From NCBI RefSeq assembly GCF_900107455.1, contig NZ_FNQB01000001.1, positions 1,674,001-1,738,000 on the forward strand: a stretch of 64,000 nucleotides of DNA, in the 5' to 3' direction. Made by a program: the position numbers and the translations under genes. How positions within the stretch are numbered: the first letter of the stretch is position 1; every line of letters begins with the position of its first letter. The DNA comes from Asanoa ishikariensis. Its GTDB lineage: Bacteria > Actinomycetota > Actinomycetes > Mycobacteriales > Micromonosporaceae. The notes below the pieces were generated by a model. The model ran no database searches. It worked only from the letters and a program-made list of their open reading frames with translations, and was not told the origin of the DNA. This document shows positions 15,172 to 23,400 of this stretch, in pieces.

Positions 15172-18100
15172 CTATGTATCGTCTGCGTGGCCGACGACGT
15201 GATCGTATTTCAGTTCGCGATTATCGAACGCCTCGCGGGTCCCTTCCAACACGTCAATCGTTTGCATGCCGATGCCGTGGTGAGCCAGCGATCCCGACGA
15301 GTATCTGAAGGATCCTTCTGCAAAGGTCGCCGTGATCAACTGATCAGCGTCGCCAACGATGGCCAGGTTTGGGTTGTGCGTAACTGCCACCACTTGCCTG
15401 CGTGCAATCGCACTCCGGAGGGCCGGGATGAGGAGGTGACGCACAGTCTGGTTGTCAAGATTTTCCTCTGGCTGGTCGAGCAGGAGCGGGCGATCCGAGG
15501 CGTCGACCAGCAGGTAGAACATGAGAAGTACAAGACCCCGCTGGCCTGGTGAAAGTTCAGACAGTTCGCGTCCCGAGGACCGGATCACGTACTGGCCGTC
15601 CAGCCAGCGCAGCCCGTAGAGCGCTGAGAGCAGGTCATCGGCCTTGTGCGCAGAGCGCATGATCGACGAAAGCGTTCTCGAGGATCCGTCGTTTGCGCCC
15701 TTCTCAGATGCAAGCCGGGCTTCGATCCTGTGGAGAGCGCTAAAGAGCCCATCGGCAGAACTCAGATCGGCTCCGTCAAGGAGGACGTCGCGATCACCAG
15801 CATCGGCGACCTCAGGGAACTCGCCGAGCCTTTGCCTGTTCACCATTTCGATCCATGAGATCAAGAAGTCGCGAGGTCTAAGCTCAACTCCAAACTCCAA
15901 ACCTACCTGCTGACACAGTTCACTACCGGCAACAAACTCGGTTGCACCGGCATACGCCTCGCGTTGGGCGCCAAAGATCTCCATGAAGGCGTCGTGTACC
16001 TCCTGAAACGAGGCCCGAAGCTGGGCGCGTGCGGCAGCATACTGCTGCGGGATCGTGTCGCGCTGCGCCACGAGAGCTTGTAACCCGAGCATCGAATCGG
16101 CCTTGCTTGCGTCTCCGATCAAGTGCAGCCGCCGTTCGTCTAAGTCAGCCAGCACGGCGAGGTCCGCTTCGGTCCCAGCAGCGTGTTCCCGGAGCTTCTC
16201 GTCAATTTCTGCGATCTCTCGACTCGCCGTTGTGGTTTGCACGATGATCCCGACCGTCGGATCCCCTAGCTCCGACTGCCGTGTTCGACGTTGTTCCTCG
16301 ATATCTCGAACCGACCGGTCGAGCAAATCGTGGCTGATCGTCGACTGGAAGAAAGCTGCAACATCAACGTCAAGGAGAGGCGCCAGACTGTTGGCATGCC
16401 CTTCCGCAACCTTAACAGCGTCCACCAGTCGCCTACGAACATCATTGATACTTCGCAACCGGCTGGTGGACTCGGCGATTAGCTTCGTGAGCTTCTTCTG
16501 TGCAATTTGCAGACCGTCACGCCGACGCACAGACTCGTCACGGCGCTTCGAGAGATCTTCGGTGACTGTTCCAGCGAGTCGATGCCGTTCGTCTAGCGAG
16601 GTCTTCAGGATTCCGATCTGCGCCTCGACGGCAGCTATCTGCTCCTGAACAACGGCTAGTCGACTGTCGAGATCCAGCGCCAGCAGCCGACCCTGGTCGG
16701 TTTCCAAATCGATCACCGTCGTGGCCGCCGCATGCAGACGCCCCCGGGCGGTTGCAAGCTTCTCCCGCGAATACTTTGATTGTCGGTCGACGAAGTCGCG
16801 GAGGGACACTGCATCTCCGCGGTCAGTGGCAGGCACATGCCGAAAGACGACCTGCTCGATCTCGCGCTCGAACTGCCGCTTTTCGACGCTGTCCGGGTCG
16901 GCCGAGCAGACGCGCTCGATGAGAGACTGTGGCAGGTAGTCGACGCGAACTGGCTCGCTCGGAACAAACGCCTGGTCGAGCAGGATCTCGCGTGACGTGC
17001 CATCTTGCCATTCCAGGACGGCCTCGTACTCGCGTGCTTCCCGGCCACGGTTGCGTAGGAACCGTGTGTCCGTCAGGAAGGAAAAGTCGTCGTGCCGATC
17101 GCTGTTGGCTGAGGCAGCTATGACATCTAGCAACGCTGACTTGCCCTGGCCTTTGTTGCCAAGTACGACGGTGAAACCGGGGTTGAGTGGGACTTCGCAG
17201 CCAAACAGCGAATGGCCTTCGGCCCGGTTGCCCCTCTTTCGAATGCTGACTCGATCGATGATCGAGTCAGGCTTAGTGGCTAGGCGGTCGAGGACCGTCG
17301 GCCGCGGAGCGACTGTCACGCGATCGTCGTATTCACGTAGCGCGTGGCGAAGACCCTTGAAGGTTGGGTCGGCGTTGATCCACGTCAGGCAGTTCCCGAG
17401 GCGATCCTTTTCCGAGCTGGCCGTCCATGTGTGAGCGTCGCTGCAATCGATTAGTTTGCTGTTCACACGCTTCTCCGTGAGGGCAAGACGGCTCGCCACA
17501 AATTCATCTCGACTGGCTGCTGCTGTGAAGACGGCGTCCGCCGTGTTCAGGAGTGTCTTTTTGGTGGCGATCGACTGATCATTCCATTTGATGGAAGCCC
17601 ATTCGGTCTTTCCGACGGCGAGAATTACGCGGGATTCAAGCAATGTGTTATGCCTGACCGCATCCACGGCTCGATCGAACGGCACACAGATGCTGTTGAA
17701 CCCTTCCTGCCTATTGCTTCCGAAGCGTGACAATTCCGATTTCGGCACTTGCCCTTTGATCTTTGCGCCGAGGTCCTCCATGGACTCAAGGCTTACCGCT
17801 TGACTCCACTCCTGATACGGGTCGTCGTCGTGGAGCCGGTAGGTCGGCCGCAGCGGCCCAATCAACTGAGTCTTGATCACCTCAACCTGCAGTCCCGGAT
17901 CGCAGATGAAGTGGAGGTTGATCCTTCGAAGTTTTCCCTCGGTGCCACCGAAATTGTCGCACCGAATCTCCAGTACGGGGAAAACCGCCGCCAAATTCGG
18001 CAGGTGGCCTGATTCGAACTCCCGACGAACGCGTTCGTAGCCGTCGAGAAACCAATAGTCGTTGATCCCGATGACGCTGAGATCGGGCGGGAGTGCCGCG

Positions 18101-18213
18101 AGTTCGGTGAGAAATCGATCCCAGGGGTCAGCGCCACTGTAGCGATGATGGAGGGATTCCGGCGTATGCACATGAAGATCCCACATCCGCCACTCGGTCC
18201 CGCGCTCGAACAA
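15172..18213 (-). CDS. PHP-domain/SMC-like ATPase (TrlF type), probable defence protein
   Basis: 1013 residues. The N-terminal PHP metal-hydrolase part has DLHVHTP (His14, His16), INDYW (Asp52) and CSDAH (257-261). An ABC/SMC-type ATPase follows: Walker A GNKGQGKS (352-359), a long coiled-coil middle (about 490-700), signature LSPGQRG (887-893), Walker B LLLDQPEENLDN (to 921) and switch His946. This layout matches proteins annotated as TrlF-family AAA-like ATPases, in the RloC/SMC-like nuclease world. The gene is visibly less GC-rich than its surroundings, stands alone and lies between repeat copies. This suggests recent transfer and an anti-phage or anti-plasmid role; the nuclease target is unknown. 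Confidence 0.85.
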   Translation of the reverse strand: MFERGTEWRMWDLHVHTPESLHHRYSGADPWDRFLTELAALPPDLSVIGINDYWFLDGYERVRREFESGHLPNLAAVFPVLEIRCDNFGGTEGKLRRINLHFICDPGLQVEVIKTQLIGPLRPTYRLHDDDPYQEWSQAVSLESMEDLGAKIKGQVPKSELSRFGSNRQEGFNSICVPFDRAVDAVRHNTLLESRVILAVGKTEWASIKWNDQSIATKKTLLNTADAVFTAAASRDEFVASRLALTEKRVNSKLIDCSDAHTWTASSEKDRLGNCLTWINADPTFKGLRHALREYDDRVTVAPRPTVLDRLATKPDSIIDRVSIRKRGNRAEGHSLFGCEVPLNPGFTVVLGNKGQGKSALLDVIAASANSDRHDDFSFLTDTRFLRNRGREAREYEAVLEWQDGTSREILLDQAFVPSEPVRVDYLPQSLIERVCSADPDSVEKRQFEREIEQVVFRHVPATDRGDAVSLRDFVDRQSKYSREKLATARGRLHAAATTVIDLETDQGRLLALDLDSRLAVVQEQIAAVEAQIGILKTSLDERHRLAGTVTEDLSKRRDESVRRRDGLQIAQKKLTKLIAESTSRLRSINDVRRRLVDAVKVAEGHANSLAPLLDVDVAAFFQSTISHDLLDRSVRDIEEQRRTRQSELGDPTVGIIVQTTTASREIAEIDEKLREHAAGTEADLAVLADLDERRLHLIGDASKADSMLGLQALVAQRDTIPQQYAAARAQLRASFQEVHDAFMEIFGAQREAYAGATEFVAGSELCQQVGLEFGVELRPRDFLISWIEMVNRQRLGEFPEVADAGDRDVLLDGADLSSADGLFSALHRIEARLASEKGANDGSSRTLSSIMRSAHKADDLLSALYGLRWLDGQYVIRSSGRELSELSPGQRGLVLLMFYLLVDASDRPLLLDQPEENLDNQTVRHLLIPALRSAIARRQVVAVTHNPNLAIVGDADQLITATFAEGSFRYSSGSLAHHGIGMQTIDVLEGTREAFDNRELKYDHVVGHADDT

Positions 18214-18775
18214 CGTCTTCGGCCCCTTTGCTTACGTCACATAAAGCGAGATCGGTTCTATCACCTCGGCAACCGCCGCATCCGCCATGTCCATTTTGCG
18301 CTTTATATGCGTGTTGCTCCGAGAATTAGTGAAAGAGACTCGTATAATTACGAGCATCGCTGGTGTTGTCCCTAGAGGTTTCACCACTCTGGTGGCCACG
18401 CAGTTGGTCGAGGGTGGCAAACGCCAGCGTTCGATCGCTCCACGAAAGATCGAGCATTCGGCTGAATTATTAGCCGTTAAGGCGAAAGTCTCTCTGTAAC
18501 GAGACTCTCGTGCCGTCGAGGCCGCTGCTGTCCCGAGCCGGTGAGCGGAGGGCGTTGGTGCGGGCAGCGCCGACTTTGACGGTCCGGCGGCATCCGCTTC
18601 TGCCCGACTTCCACCCGTGCCGTCGGCACAGCGCGGGTCTGACCTCGCGCGGGCCGCGCACGGCGGAGGCGGTGGTGGACCGCACCCCGGTTCGCACACC
18701 GCCACATACGAGCGACGATTTCCTGTCATGCGAACCACGTATCCGCAGGTTAAGAGCGAGATCAAGTCATTGGGT
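18214..18775. other. AT-richer gene-free region upstream of the PHP-ATPase
   Basis: No convincing gene is seen. A perfect 16-bp palindrome, CTCGTATAATTACGAG, lies at 18339-18354, about 125 bp before the start of the ATPase gene. With the AT-rich stretch between them this probably holds its promoter and an operator. The right part (18480-18720) is GC-rich again and belongs to the host background. Confidence 0.45.
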
Positions 18776-18799
18776 GGAGCCAGCGGGGCTCGAACCCGC
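18776..18799 (-). repeat. tRNA-like T arm and acceptor fragment beside repeat copy 3
   Basis: On the minus strand: GCGGG-TTCGAGC-CCCGC followed by TGGCTCC-A, a T arm and 3' acceptor. No anticodon or D arm is present. GGGGCCG inside the adjacent repeat could pair with TGGCTCC with two GU pairs. The same arrangement flanks copy 1 at 1343-1366. Confidence 0.6.
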
Positions 18800-18813
18800 C
18801 TTCGAGGGCTGTT

Positions 18814-19003
18814 GATCTATCGACCGACGGCCCCGATGCCGGCCGGCGAGGCAGACCCAACGCGGGCGTTGGGTCTGCCTCGCGCCCACACGCACCGCGC
18901 CCACCAAACCGTGGGGCGTCCGGGGGTCGCCCCCGGAATAGGAATGACAAATCCCCACCCAAACCCTGGCCGCGCAGCGGACAGGGTTTGGGCAGGGATT
19001 TGT
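18814..19003 (-). repeat. Structured dispersed repeat, copy 3, fused to a tRNA 3' end
   Basis: The cleanest copy. Hairpins: 18849-18880 (perfect AGGCAGACCCAAC arms), 18920-18936 (perfect CCGGGGG/CCCCCGG) and 18947-19003 (arms ACAAATCCC-CA-CCCAAACCCTG and their complement). The last hairpin starts at the discriminator base of the adjacent tRNA, so tRNA and repeat would be one transcript read leftward. It lacks the outer 30 bp of copies 1 and 2, being replaced there by the tRNA. Confidence 0.8.
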
Positions 19004-19077
19004 GGGGTCGGCGGGACTCGAACCCGCACTGAAACGGACCTAAACCGTTTGCCTCCTGCCAATTGGGCTACGACCCC
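19003..19077 (-). tRNA. Class I tRNA with UAG anticodon (Leu-type anticodon, short variable arm)
   Basis: 75 nt. Acceptor GGGGTCG/CGACCCC is perfect; T arm GCGGG-TTCGAGT-CCCGC; anticodon stem AACGG/CCGTT with loop TTTAGGT, hence anticodon TAG; discriminator A; no encoded CCA. The D arm has a 3-bp stem with an enlarged loop carrying AATTGG. The variable region is only 5 nt, whereas bacterial tRNA-Leu is class II with a long variable arm. It reads CUA codons by anticodon, but the charging enzyme is uncertain. Confidence 0.8.
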
Positions 19078-19133
19078 GGGGCGCGCACCAGCGCGTGCGC
19101 CCACGACATTCTGGCGTACGAACGTACGGCTTG

Positions 19134-19604
19134 CTAGTCGAGTCCCAGGTCGCGGCGCAGCTTGGCGACGTGGCCCGTGGCTTTGACGTTGTACAGGGCG
19201 TGCTCGATGCGACCCTTCTCGTCGATCACGAAGGTCGACCGGATCACGCCGGTGATGGTGCGGCCGTAGGACTGCTTCTCGCCCCAGGCCCCGTACGCGG
19301 TCAGCACCTTCTTGTCCTCGTCGGACACCAGCGGGAAGGTGAGCGCGTCGTGTTCGCGGAACTTCGCCAGTTTTGCCGGCTTGTCCGGGGAGATGCCGAC
19401 GACCTCGTAGCCCGCGGCCTGCAGCGACGCCAGCGAGTCACGGAAGTCGCACGCCTGCTTGGTGCAACCGGGTGTCATCGCCGCCGGGTACGCGTAGAGG
19501 ACCACCTTCTTGCCGCGCAGGTCGGCGAGCGTGAGCGTGTCGCCGGTGTCGGTGGGCAGGGCGAAGTTCGGTGCCTCGTCGCCGGGGCTCAGGCGTTCGG
19601 TCAT
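19134..19604 (-). CDS. bcp: Thioredoxin-dependent peroxiredoxin, Bcp/PrxQ type
   Basis: 156 residues. Thioredoxin fold with the peroxidatic/resolving pair in MTPGCTKQACDFRD, the two Cys five residues apart as in Bcp. It reduces hydroperoxides using thioredoxin. The ATG at 19604 overlaps the stop of the upstream membrane protein (ATGA), so it closes the mauE-dsbA-membrane protein-bcp run. Here the context is envelope thiol and oxidative stress. One oddity: the usual FYP segment is replaced by AYPAAMTPGC. Confidence 0.93.
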   Translation of the reverse strand: MTERLSPGDEAPNFALPTDTGDTLTLADLRGKKVVLYAYPAAMTPGCTKQACDFRDSLASLQAAGYEVVGISPDKPAKLAKFREHDALTFPLVSDEDKKVLTAYGAWGEKQSYGRTITGVIRSTFVIDEKGRIEHALYNVKATGHVAKLRRDLGLD

Positions 19605-20764
19605 GCGCCCGACTCTACCGCCGGCGACCCGGAGGTCTCGTCGTGCGCGGGGCGGCGGGCCGCGGGCAGCGGTGGGCGCTCCGCCGACGCCCGCATCCGG
19701 AGCGCGGCCGCGCCGGCCACACCGGCGCCGGCGGCGATGACCACTGCTACCAGGAGCCGGCCGAAGAAGCCCGACCACGGCACGGGTACGACTCCGTTGG
19801 TGAACGCCGCCGCGTTGCTGACCCCGGCGAAGATGGCCACGCACACTCCGGCCAGCGCCAGTGCGAAGTCGGCGGCCGGCCGGCGCGTCAAAGCGAACAC
19901 CGCCGCGGCCACCGCCGCCAGGCCCGTCAGCACCGGCCAGATCTGGCCCGCGAACAGCCCGCCGAGCACCGTGCCGAAACCGGAGTTGCCGGCGTCGACC
20001 TCCCGGCCGACCGAGTAGACCACCGCGGCCACGCCGCCGACGACCGCCACCGATGCCAGCGCAGGGAGCACCCACCGGGCCGGCGCGCCAGGCAAAGGAG
20101 CAGAGCGCACAGTCAGAGAAGAGGCCAACCGGCGCAGCCGACCGATGAGCCCTAGGAAGGCCACCGCCAAGGCGGCCACGACCACCCAGGTCCACCAGAG
20201 CGCGCCCGACGGCGGCGGCACCCAGTCGAGTGTGCCGCGCACCTCGAGCGTGTGGACCCCGTCCACGCGCAGCGGCACCACCCAGTCCCGGACCCGCTGC
20301 GGTCGGGTCGGGGCGGCGGCCACCGACGGCGGCGGGGTCGAGAGCATCCAGTGCGAGCGGTGGTCGTGCCAGCGGACCACCGGCACCGTCGACGCCTGGC
20401 GCCAGGTCGGGGGCAGTGTCGGGTCGGCCATGGGTGGCAGCGTGGCCTCACCGGTCAGCGTGGCGTTGAGGTAGACGGCCGGGGAGTGCACGTTCTCGTA
20501 CACCCCGTCCGGCCGTACCTCCAGGTAAGGCTCGTTCTGGTAGCCGAGCACCTCGACCGTCGTACCCGTGTCGTTGGTGAGCTCCAACCGGGCGCCGGCC
20601 TCGACCGCGCGGACGCGAAGTCCCGTCGCCGCCGGGCTGACCGCCGTCACCACCGTGCGGTAGTCGGTGCCGTCCGGTGCGTCCGCGCCGTGCGCCCAGG
20701 CCGGCGAAGCGGACACCATCACCGCAGCCCCGCCAAGAGCAAGAGCAAAAGCCAGCACCCGCAC
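19601..20764 (-). CDS. Exported/membrane protein of the copper-thiol locus
   Basis: 387 residues. Signal peptide ending around PAWAHGAD; an extracellular domain of about 170 residues with His-rich spots (RWHDHRSHW); then about five membrane helices and a basic Pro-rich tail. It resembles the periplasmic-plus-membrane layout of copper-handling proteins, but I do not recognise a named family. Start is the GTG at 20764. A TAGGGT box 7 nt upstream, formed partly by the stop codon of dsbA, indicates a second, leaderless promoter inside the operon. It is coupled to bcp by ATGA. Confidence 0.8.
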   Translation of the reverse strand: MRVLAFALALGGAAVMVSASPAWAHGADAPDGTDYRTVVTAVSPAATGLRVRAVEAGARLELTNDTGTTVEVLGYQNEPYLEVRPDGVYENVHSPAVYLNATLTGEATLPPMADPTLPPTWRQASTVPVVRWHDHRSHWMLSTPPPSVAAAPTRPQRVRDWVVPLRVDGVHTLEVRGTLDWVPPPSGALWWTWVVVAALAVAFLGLIGRLRRLASSLTVRSAPLPGAPARWVLPALASVAVVGGVAAVVYSVGREVDAGNSGFGTVLGGLFAGQIWPVLTGLAAVAAAVFALTRRPAADFALALAGVCVAIFAGVSNAAAFTNGVVPVPWSGFFGRLLVAVVIAAGAGVAGAAALRMRASAERPPLPAARRPAHDETSGSPAVESGA

Positions 20765-20774
20765 CGTGGAGACC

Positions 20775-21488
20775 CTACGCCGCGTTCACGGCAGCGACGA
20801 TCGCGTCCGGCGTCGGGTTCGGGATCACCTGGTTGTTGACCACGACGGTCGGTGTGCCGGTGACGCCGGCCTTCGCCGCCGCGTCGGTGATCGAGGCGAC
20901 CCATGGCTTGTAGCGGCCCGAGTCGATGCACTGACCGAAGCTGCCCTGGTTGAGGCCCATGCCGGTGCCGATCGAGATCAACTGGCTGTTGGACAGGCCC
21001 GCGCTGCCCTCGGCGGGCTGCTGGGCGTACAGGGCGTCGTGGTACTCCTTGAACTTCCCGCCGTCGGCGGCACACGCGGCGGCCGCGGCCGAACGGGTCG
21101 AGTACTCGGTGGTCGACGCCGGGTCCAGGTACGCCACCGTGTTGTAGGTGACCTTGATCTTGCCGTCGTTGACCAGGTCGGTGATCGCCGAACCGCTGGT
21201 GGCCTCGAAGTCCTTGCAGTGCGGGCAGATGAAGTCCTCGTAGAGCTGGACCTGCACCGGGCCGTTGCCGAGCGTCTCCCCGCTGGTGGTGGTGGCCGAG
21301 GCGGGCGCGACCAGCGGGCCGGCGTCGGAGCGCTGGCTCTGGTAGACCCCCCACCCGATCAGCCCGGCGATCACCAGGATGGCCACCGCCGCGATCGAGA
21401 CCCACAACGTGCGCTTGCGGCGACGTTCGGCCGCGAGCTGTTTGCGGACGACCTTGGCGGCGCTCTTGTCTTGTCGACGTTTGCTCAT
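20775..21488 (-). CDS. Membrane-anchored DsbA-like thiol oxidoreductase
   Basis: 237 residues: a basic N-terminus (MSKRRQDKS...RRRKR), one membrane helix at about 30-50, then an extracytoplasmic DsbA/thioredoxin_4 domain with CPHC in EDFICPHCKDF and cis-Pro in VTGTPTVVV. Two further Cys could form a structural bridge. It would oxidise or isomerise disulfides of exported proteins. Start ATG 21488 overlaps the MauE-like stop by ATGA; that partner probably recycles its electrons. Confidence 0.9.
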   Translation of the reverse strand: MSKRRQDKSAAKVVRKQLAAERRRKRTLWVSIAAVAILVIAGLIGWGVYQSQRSDAGPLVAPASATTTSGETLGNGPVQVQLYEDFICPHCKDFEATSGSAITDLVNDGKIKVTYNTVAYLDPASTTEYSTRSAAAAACAADGGKFKEYHDALYAQQPAEGSAGLSNSQLISIGTGMGLNQGSFGQCIDSGRYKPWVASITDAAAKAGVTGTPTVVVNNQVIPNPTPDAIVAAVNAA

Positions 21489-21979
21489 GTCGTGCCCTCC
21501 AGCCACCTGTCGATGGACAACCGGGTGCGGGGCCAGACGAGAAGGAATGCGGCTAGGACCAGGAAGCCGATGTCGCGCGCGATCTCAGGCGCGTAACTGG
21601 GACTCTGACCCGCGGCGAGTTGGCCCCCCGAGCCGAAGCAGCCGCAGTCGATGGACAGTCCGCGTGCCCACGCGGACGAGATGCCGGCGATGAAGACCAG
21701 GAGCAGCGCGGACGAGATGGCGGCGGCCGCGCGGGTGGCGAGACCGACCACGAGCAGCACGCCGAGGGCGATCTCGACGAACGGCAGGGCGGCCCCGATG
21801 ACCTTGGCAACTTCAAAGGGCATCACCTGGTACGCGTTGACCGCGCGCCCCGAGCCGGCTAGGTCACCCACTTTGGCGGCGCCGGCGAACAGCCAGACGG
21901 CCGCCAGGCCGAGCCGCACGAGAGTGCCTAACCACGGCCGCAGGCCCGGCCAGGTCACGCCACTAGTCAACGTCGTCAC
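21485..21979 (-). CDS. MauE/DoxX-like membrane protein, electron partner of DsbA
   Basis: About 164 residues, four membrane helices, with a CGC motif (SIDCGCFGSGG) between helices 3 and 4. That is the Cys pair of MauE/DoxX proteins, which work with thioredoxin-like partners. I favour the GTG at 21979 because it lies exactly 10 nt from the ECF -10 core, as does the anti-sigma ATG. The in-frame ATG at 21985 would be very close to that -10 core. It leads the mauE-dsbA pair. Confidence 0.87.
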   Translation of the reverse strand: MTTLTSGVTWPGLRPWLGTLVRLGLAAVWLFAGAAKVGDLAGSGRAVNAYQVMPFEVAKVIGAALPFVEIALGVLLVVGLATRAAAAISSALLLVFIAGISSAWARGLSIDCGCFGSGGQLAAGQSPSYAPEIARDIGFLVLAAFLLVWPRTRLSIDRWLEGTT

Positions 21980-21988
21980 GCTCATATA

Positions 21989-22014
21989 GTCGCCCCGTAT
22001 CGTGCAAAGGTTCC
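21989..22014 (-). promoter_or_regulatory. ECF-type promoter of the mauE-dsbA operon
   Basis: On the minus strand GGAAC (22014-22010), 17 nt, then CGACTA starting at 21992. Both boxes and the spacing are identical to the promoter before the anti-sigma gene, and the distance from CGAC to the start codon is also the same. Confidence 0.72.
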
Positions 22015-22052
22015 AATGCTCAGCTTTTTCCCAGTTTTCTGATAGCTGGGAC

Positions 22053-22652
22053 TCAGCTTGTGCCCGCCTCGTCCAGCACAGCTACGAGCTCCGCCCGGGC
22101 ACGCGCGACCCGCGACCGGATCGTGCCGACCGGCACCCCTTCCACCTCTGCCGCCTCGGTGTAGGAGAGGCCGATGAGCTGGGTGAGGATGAACGCGCTC
22201 CGGCGGTCGGCGGGCAGCTTGCGCAGCAGTTCCGTGCTGGCGAAGCGCTGGGCCGGGTCCGGCTCCGCGCTGGCCATCACCGAGCGCTCGGGCTCCGGAT
22301 GCGCCTCCAGTCGCGACCGCAGCCGCCGGCGGCGGACGACCGAGCGCAGGTGGTCGGCGCAGGCCCGGCGGGTGATGCCGAGCAGCCAGGTGCGGACGCT
22401 GGATCGTCCCTCGAAGTCGGGCAGTGCCCGGAACGCCCGCAGATAGGTCTCCTGTGCCAGGTCGTCCGCGGCGTCCGGATCGACCAGAGCCGCGGCGAGC
22501 CGCCAGACCTCGGTCTGCGTCGCGCGGACGAACGCGGCCTGTGCCACCGGGTCACCGCCTCGCGCGGCGAGCGCCCAGCGGGTAGCGGCGTCAAGATCGA
22601 TGCCGACGCTCGCGGAGGGCACGGCCTCGGGCGCGCGCTGGGCGGGTATCAC
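22053..22652 (-). CDS. ECF sigma factor, SigC-like
   Basis: About 199 residues. Region 2 carries DAADDLAQETYLRAFRAL and RTWLLGITRRACADHLR; region 4 carries LPADRRSAFILTQLIGLSYTEAAEVEGVPVGTIRSRVARAR. There is no extra C-terminal domain. The GTG at 22652 is preferred: a TACATT box lies 8 nt upstream, and region 2 starts soon after. It is divergent from a zinc-finger anti-sigma gene and upstream of mauE-dsbA. In Mycobacterium tuberculosis the ECF factor SigC has been linked to copper acquisition; the copper genes here make a comparable role attractive, as inference. Confidence 0.9.
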   Translation of the reverse strand: MIPAQRAPEAVPSASVGIDLDAATRWALAARGGDPVAQAAFVRATQTEVWRLAAALVDPDAADDLAQETYLRAFRALPDFEGRSSVRTWLLGITRRACADHLRSVVRRRRLRSRLEAHPEPERSVMASAEPDPAQRFASTELLRKLPADRRSAFILTQLIGLSYTEAAEVEGVPVGTIRSRVARARAELVAVLDEAGTS

Positions 22653-22738
22653 GGCAACCCAATGTACGCGCCCGACCCCTTCTCGCGGCTGCGCCACGGA
22701 CGCCGTGTCGAGCACCACCCCAACCTGGGAGATTGCCG

Positions 22739-22764
22739 GGAACCAATCACTGCTCGCGAACGAC
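22739..22764 (+). promoter_or_regulatory. ECF-type promoter of anti-sigma-copCD-ycnI
   Basis: GGAAC (22739-22743), 17 nt, CGAC (22761-22764) then TAC. The ATG at 22774 is 10 nt from the last base of CGAC, implying a leaderless or nearly leaderless transcript. The same geometry is seen before mauE. Confidence 0.72.
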
Positions 22765-22773
22765 TACCTGACC

Positions 22774-23400
22774 ATGATGTGCGAGCACGTCCGGGGAGCG
22801 CTGTCAGCGCGCCTCGATGGGGAGGCGGTGTCGATCCCCACCGCGGAGATCGACGCGCATACCGCCACCTGTGCCGGGTGCCGGGCCTGGCTGACCAGCG
22901 CGCAGCGGCTCGACCGCCTGGTCAGCGCCACCCCGGCGACGGCTCCGGACCTGACCGCGAGCGTGCTCGCCGCGGTCGCGGCCGACGAGCGCCGGCGGTC
23001 CGACGAACCCGCCGGTCGCCGCCAGGTGCTGCGGATCGCGGTCGGCGTGCTCGCCCTCGCCCAGCTCGTCTCCGCCGCGCCGGCGCTGTTCGGCGCCGAG
23101 GGCGCGGTCGGCGCACACGCCACCCGGGAGATGGCGTGCTTCGACATCGCGCTCGCCGTCGGCTTCGCGCTCGCCGCGCTGCGCCCCGAGCGGGCCCGCG
23201 CGCTGCTGCCCATCGCCATCGTCCTGGCCCTCTGCCTGGCCGTCACCAGCGCCGTCGACGTGGCGGGTGGGCGCGCCGCCGCCGTCCACGAGATCGGCCA
23301 CCTGGCCGCCGTCGTGCAGGCCGCCGCGCTGTGGGCACTGGGCCGCGGCGCCTACCGGAACACCCCGCTGACCACCGCGGCCGCGGCAGGTCGCGGGTGA
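22774..23400 (+). CDS. Zinc-finger membrane anti-sigma factor
   Basis: About 208 residues starting MMCEHVRGAL. A zf-HC2 (ZAS) domain has His29, Cys33 and Cys36 in HTATCAGC, plus Cys3. A linker follows, then about four membrane helices from residue 85. It should hold the divergent ECF sigma at the membrane until a redox or metal signal opens the zinc site. It is the first gene of the copper operon and its stop overlaps the GTG of copCD (GTGA), so the inhibitor rises with the regulon, a standard negative loop. Confidence 0.88.
   Translation: MMCEHVRGALSARLDGEAVSIPTAEIDAHTATCAGCRAWLTSAQRLDRLVSATPATAPDLTASVLAAVAADERRRSDEPAGRRQVLRIAVGVLALAQLVSAAPALFGAEGAVGAHATREMACFDIALAVGFALAALRPERARALLPIAIVLALCLAVTSAVDVAGGRAAAVHEIGHLAAVVQAAALWALGRGAYRNTPLTTAAAAGRG

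Noticed and set aside
18232-18765. A 177-codon frame upstream of the PHP-ATPase
   Set aside because: It has no recognisable domain, and its composition shifts abruptly between a Pro/Arg-rich and a hydrophobic half, which fits unrelated background and promoter DNA.
18776-19003. Repeat copy 3 as a tmRNA or complete second tRNA
   Set aside because: A T arm and an imperfect acceptor pairing can be drawn, but there is no anticodon arm, no D arm and no tag reading frame.
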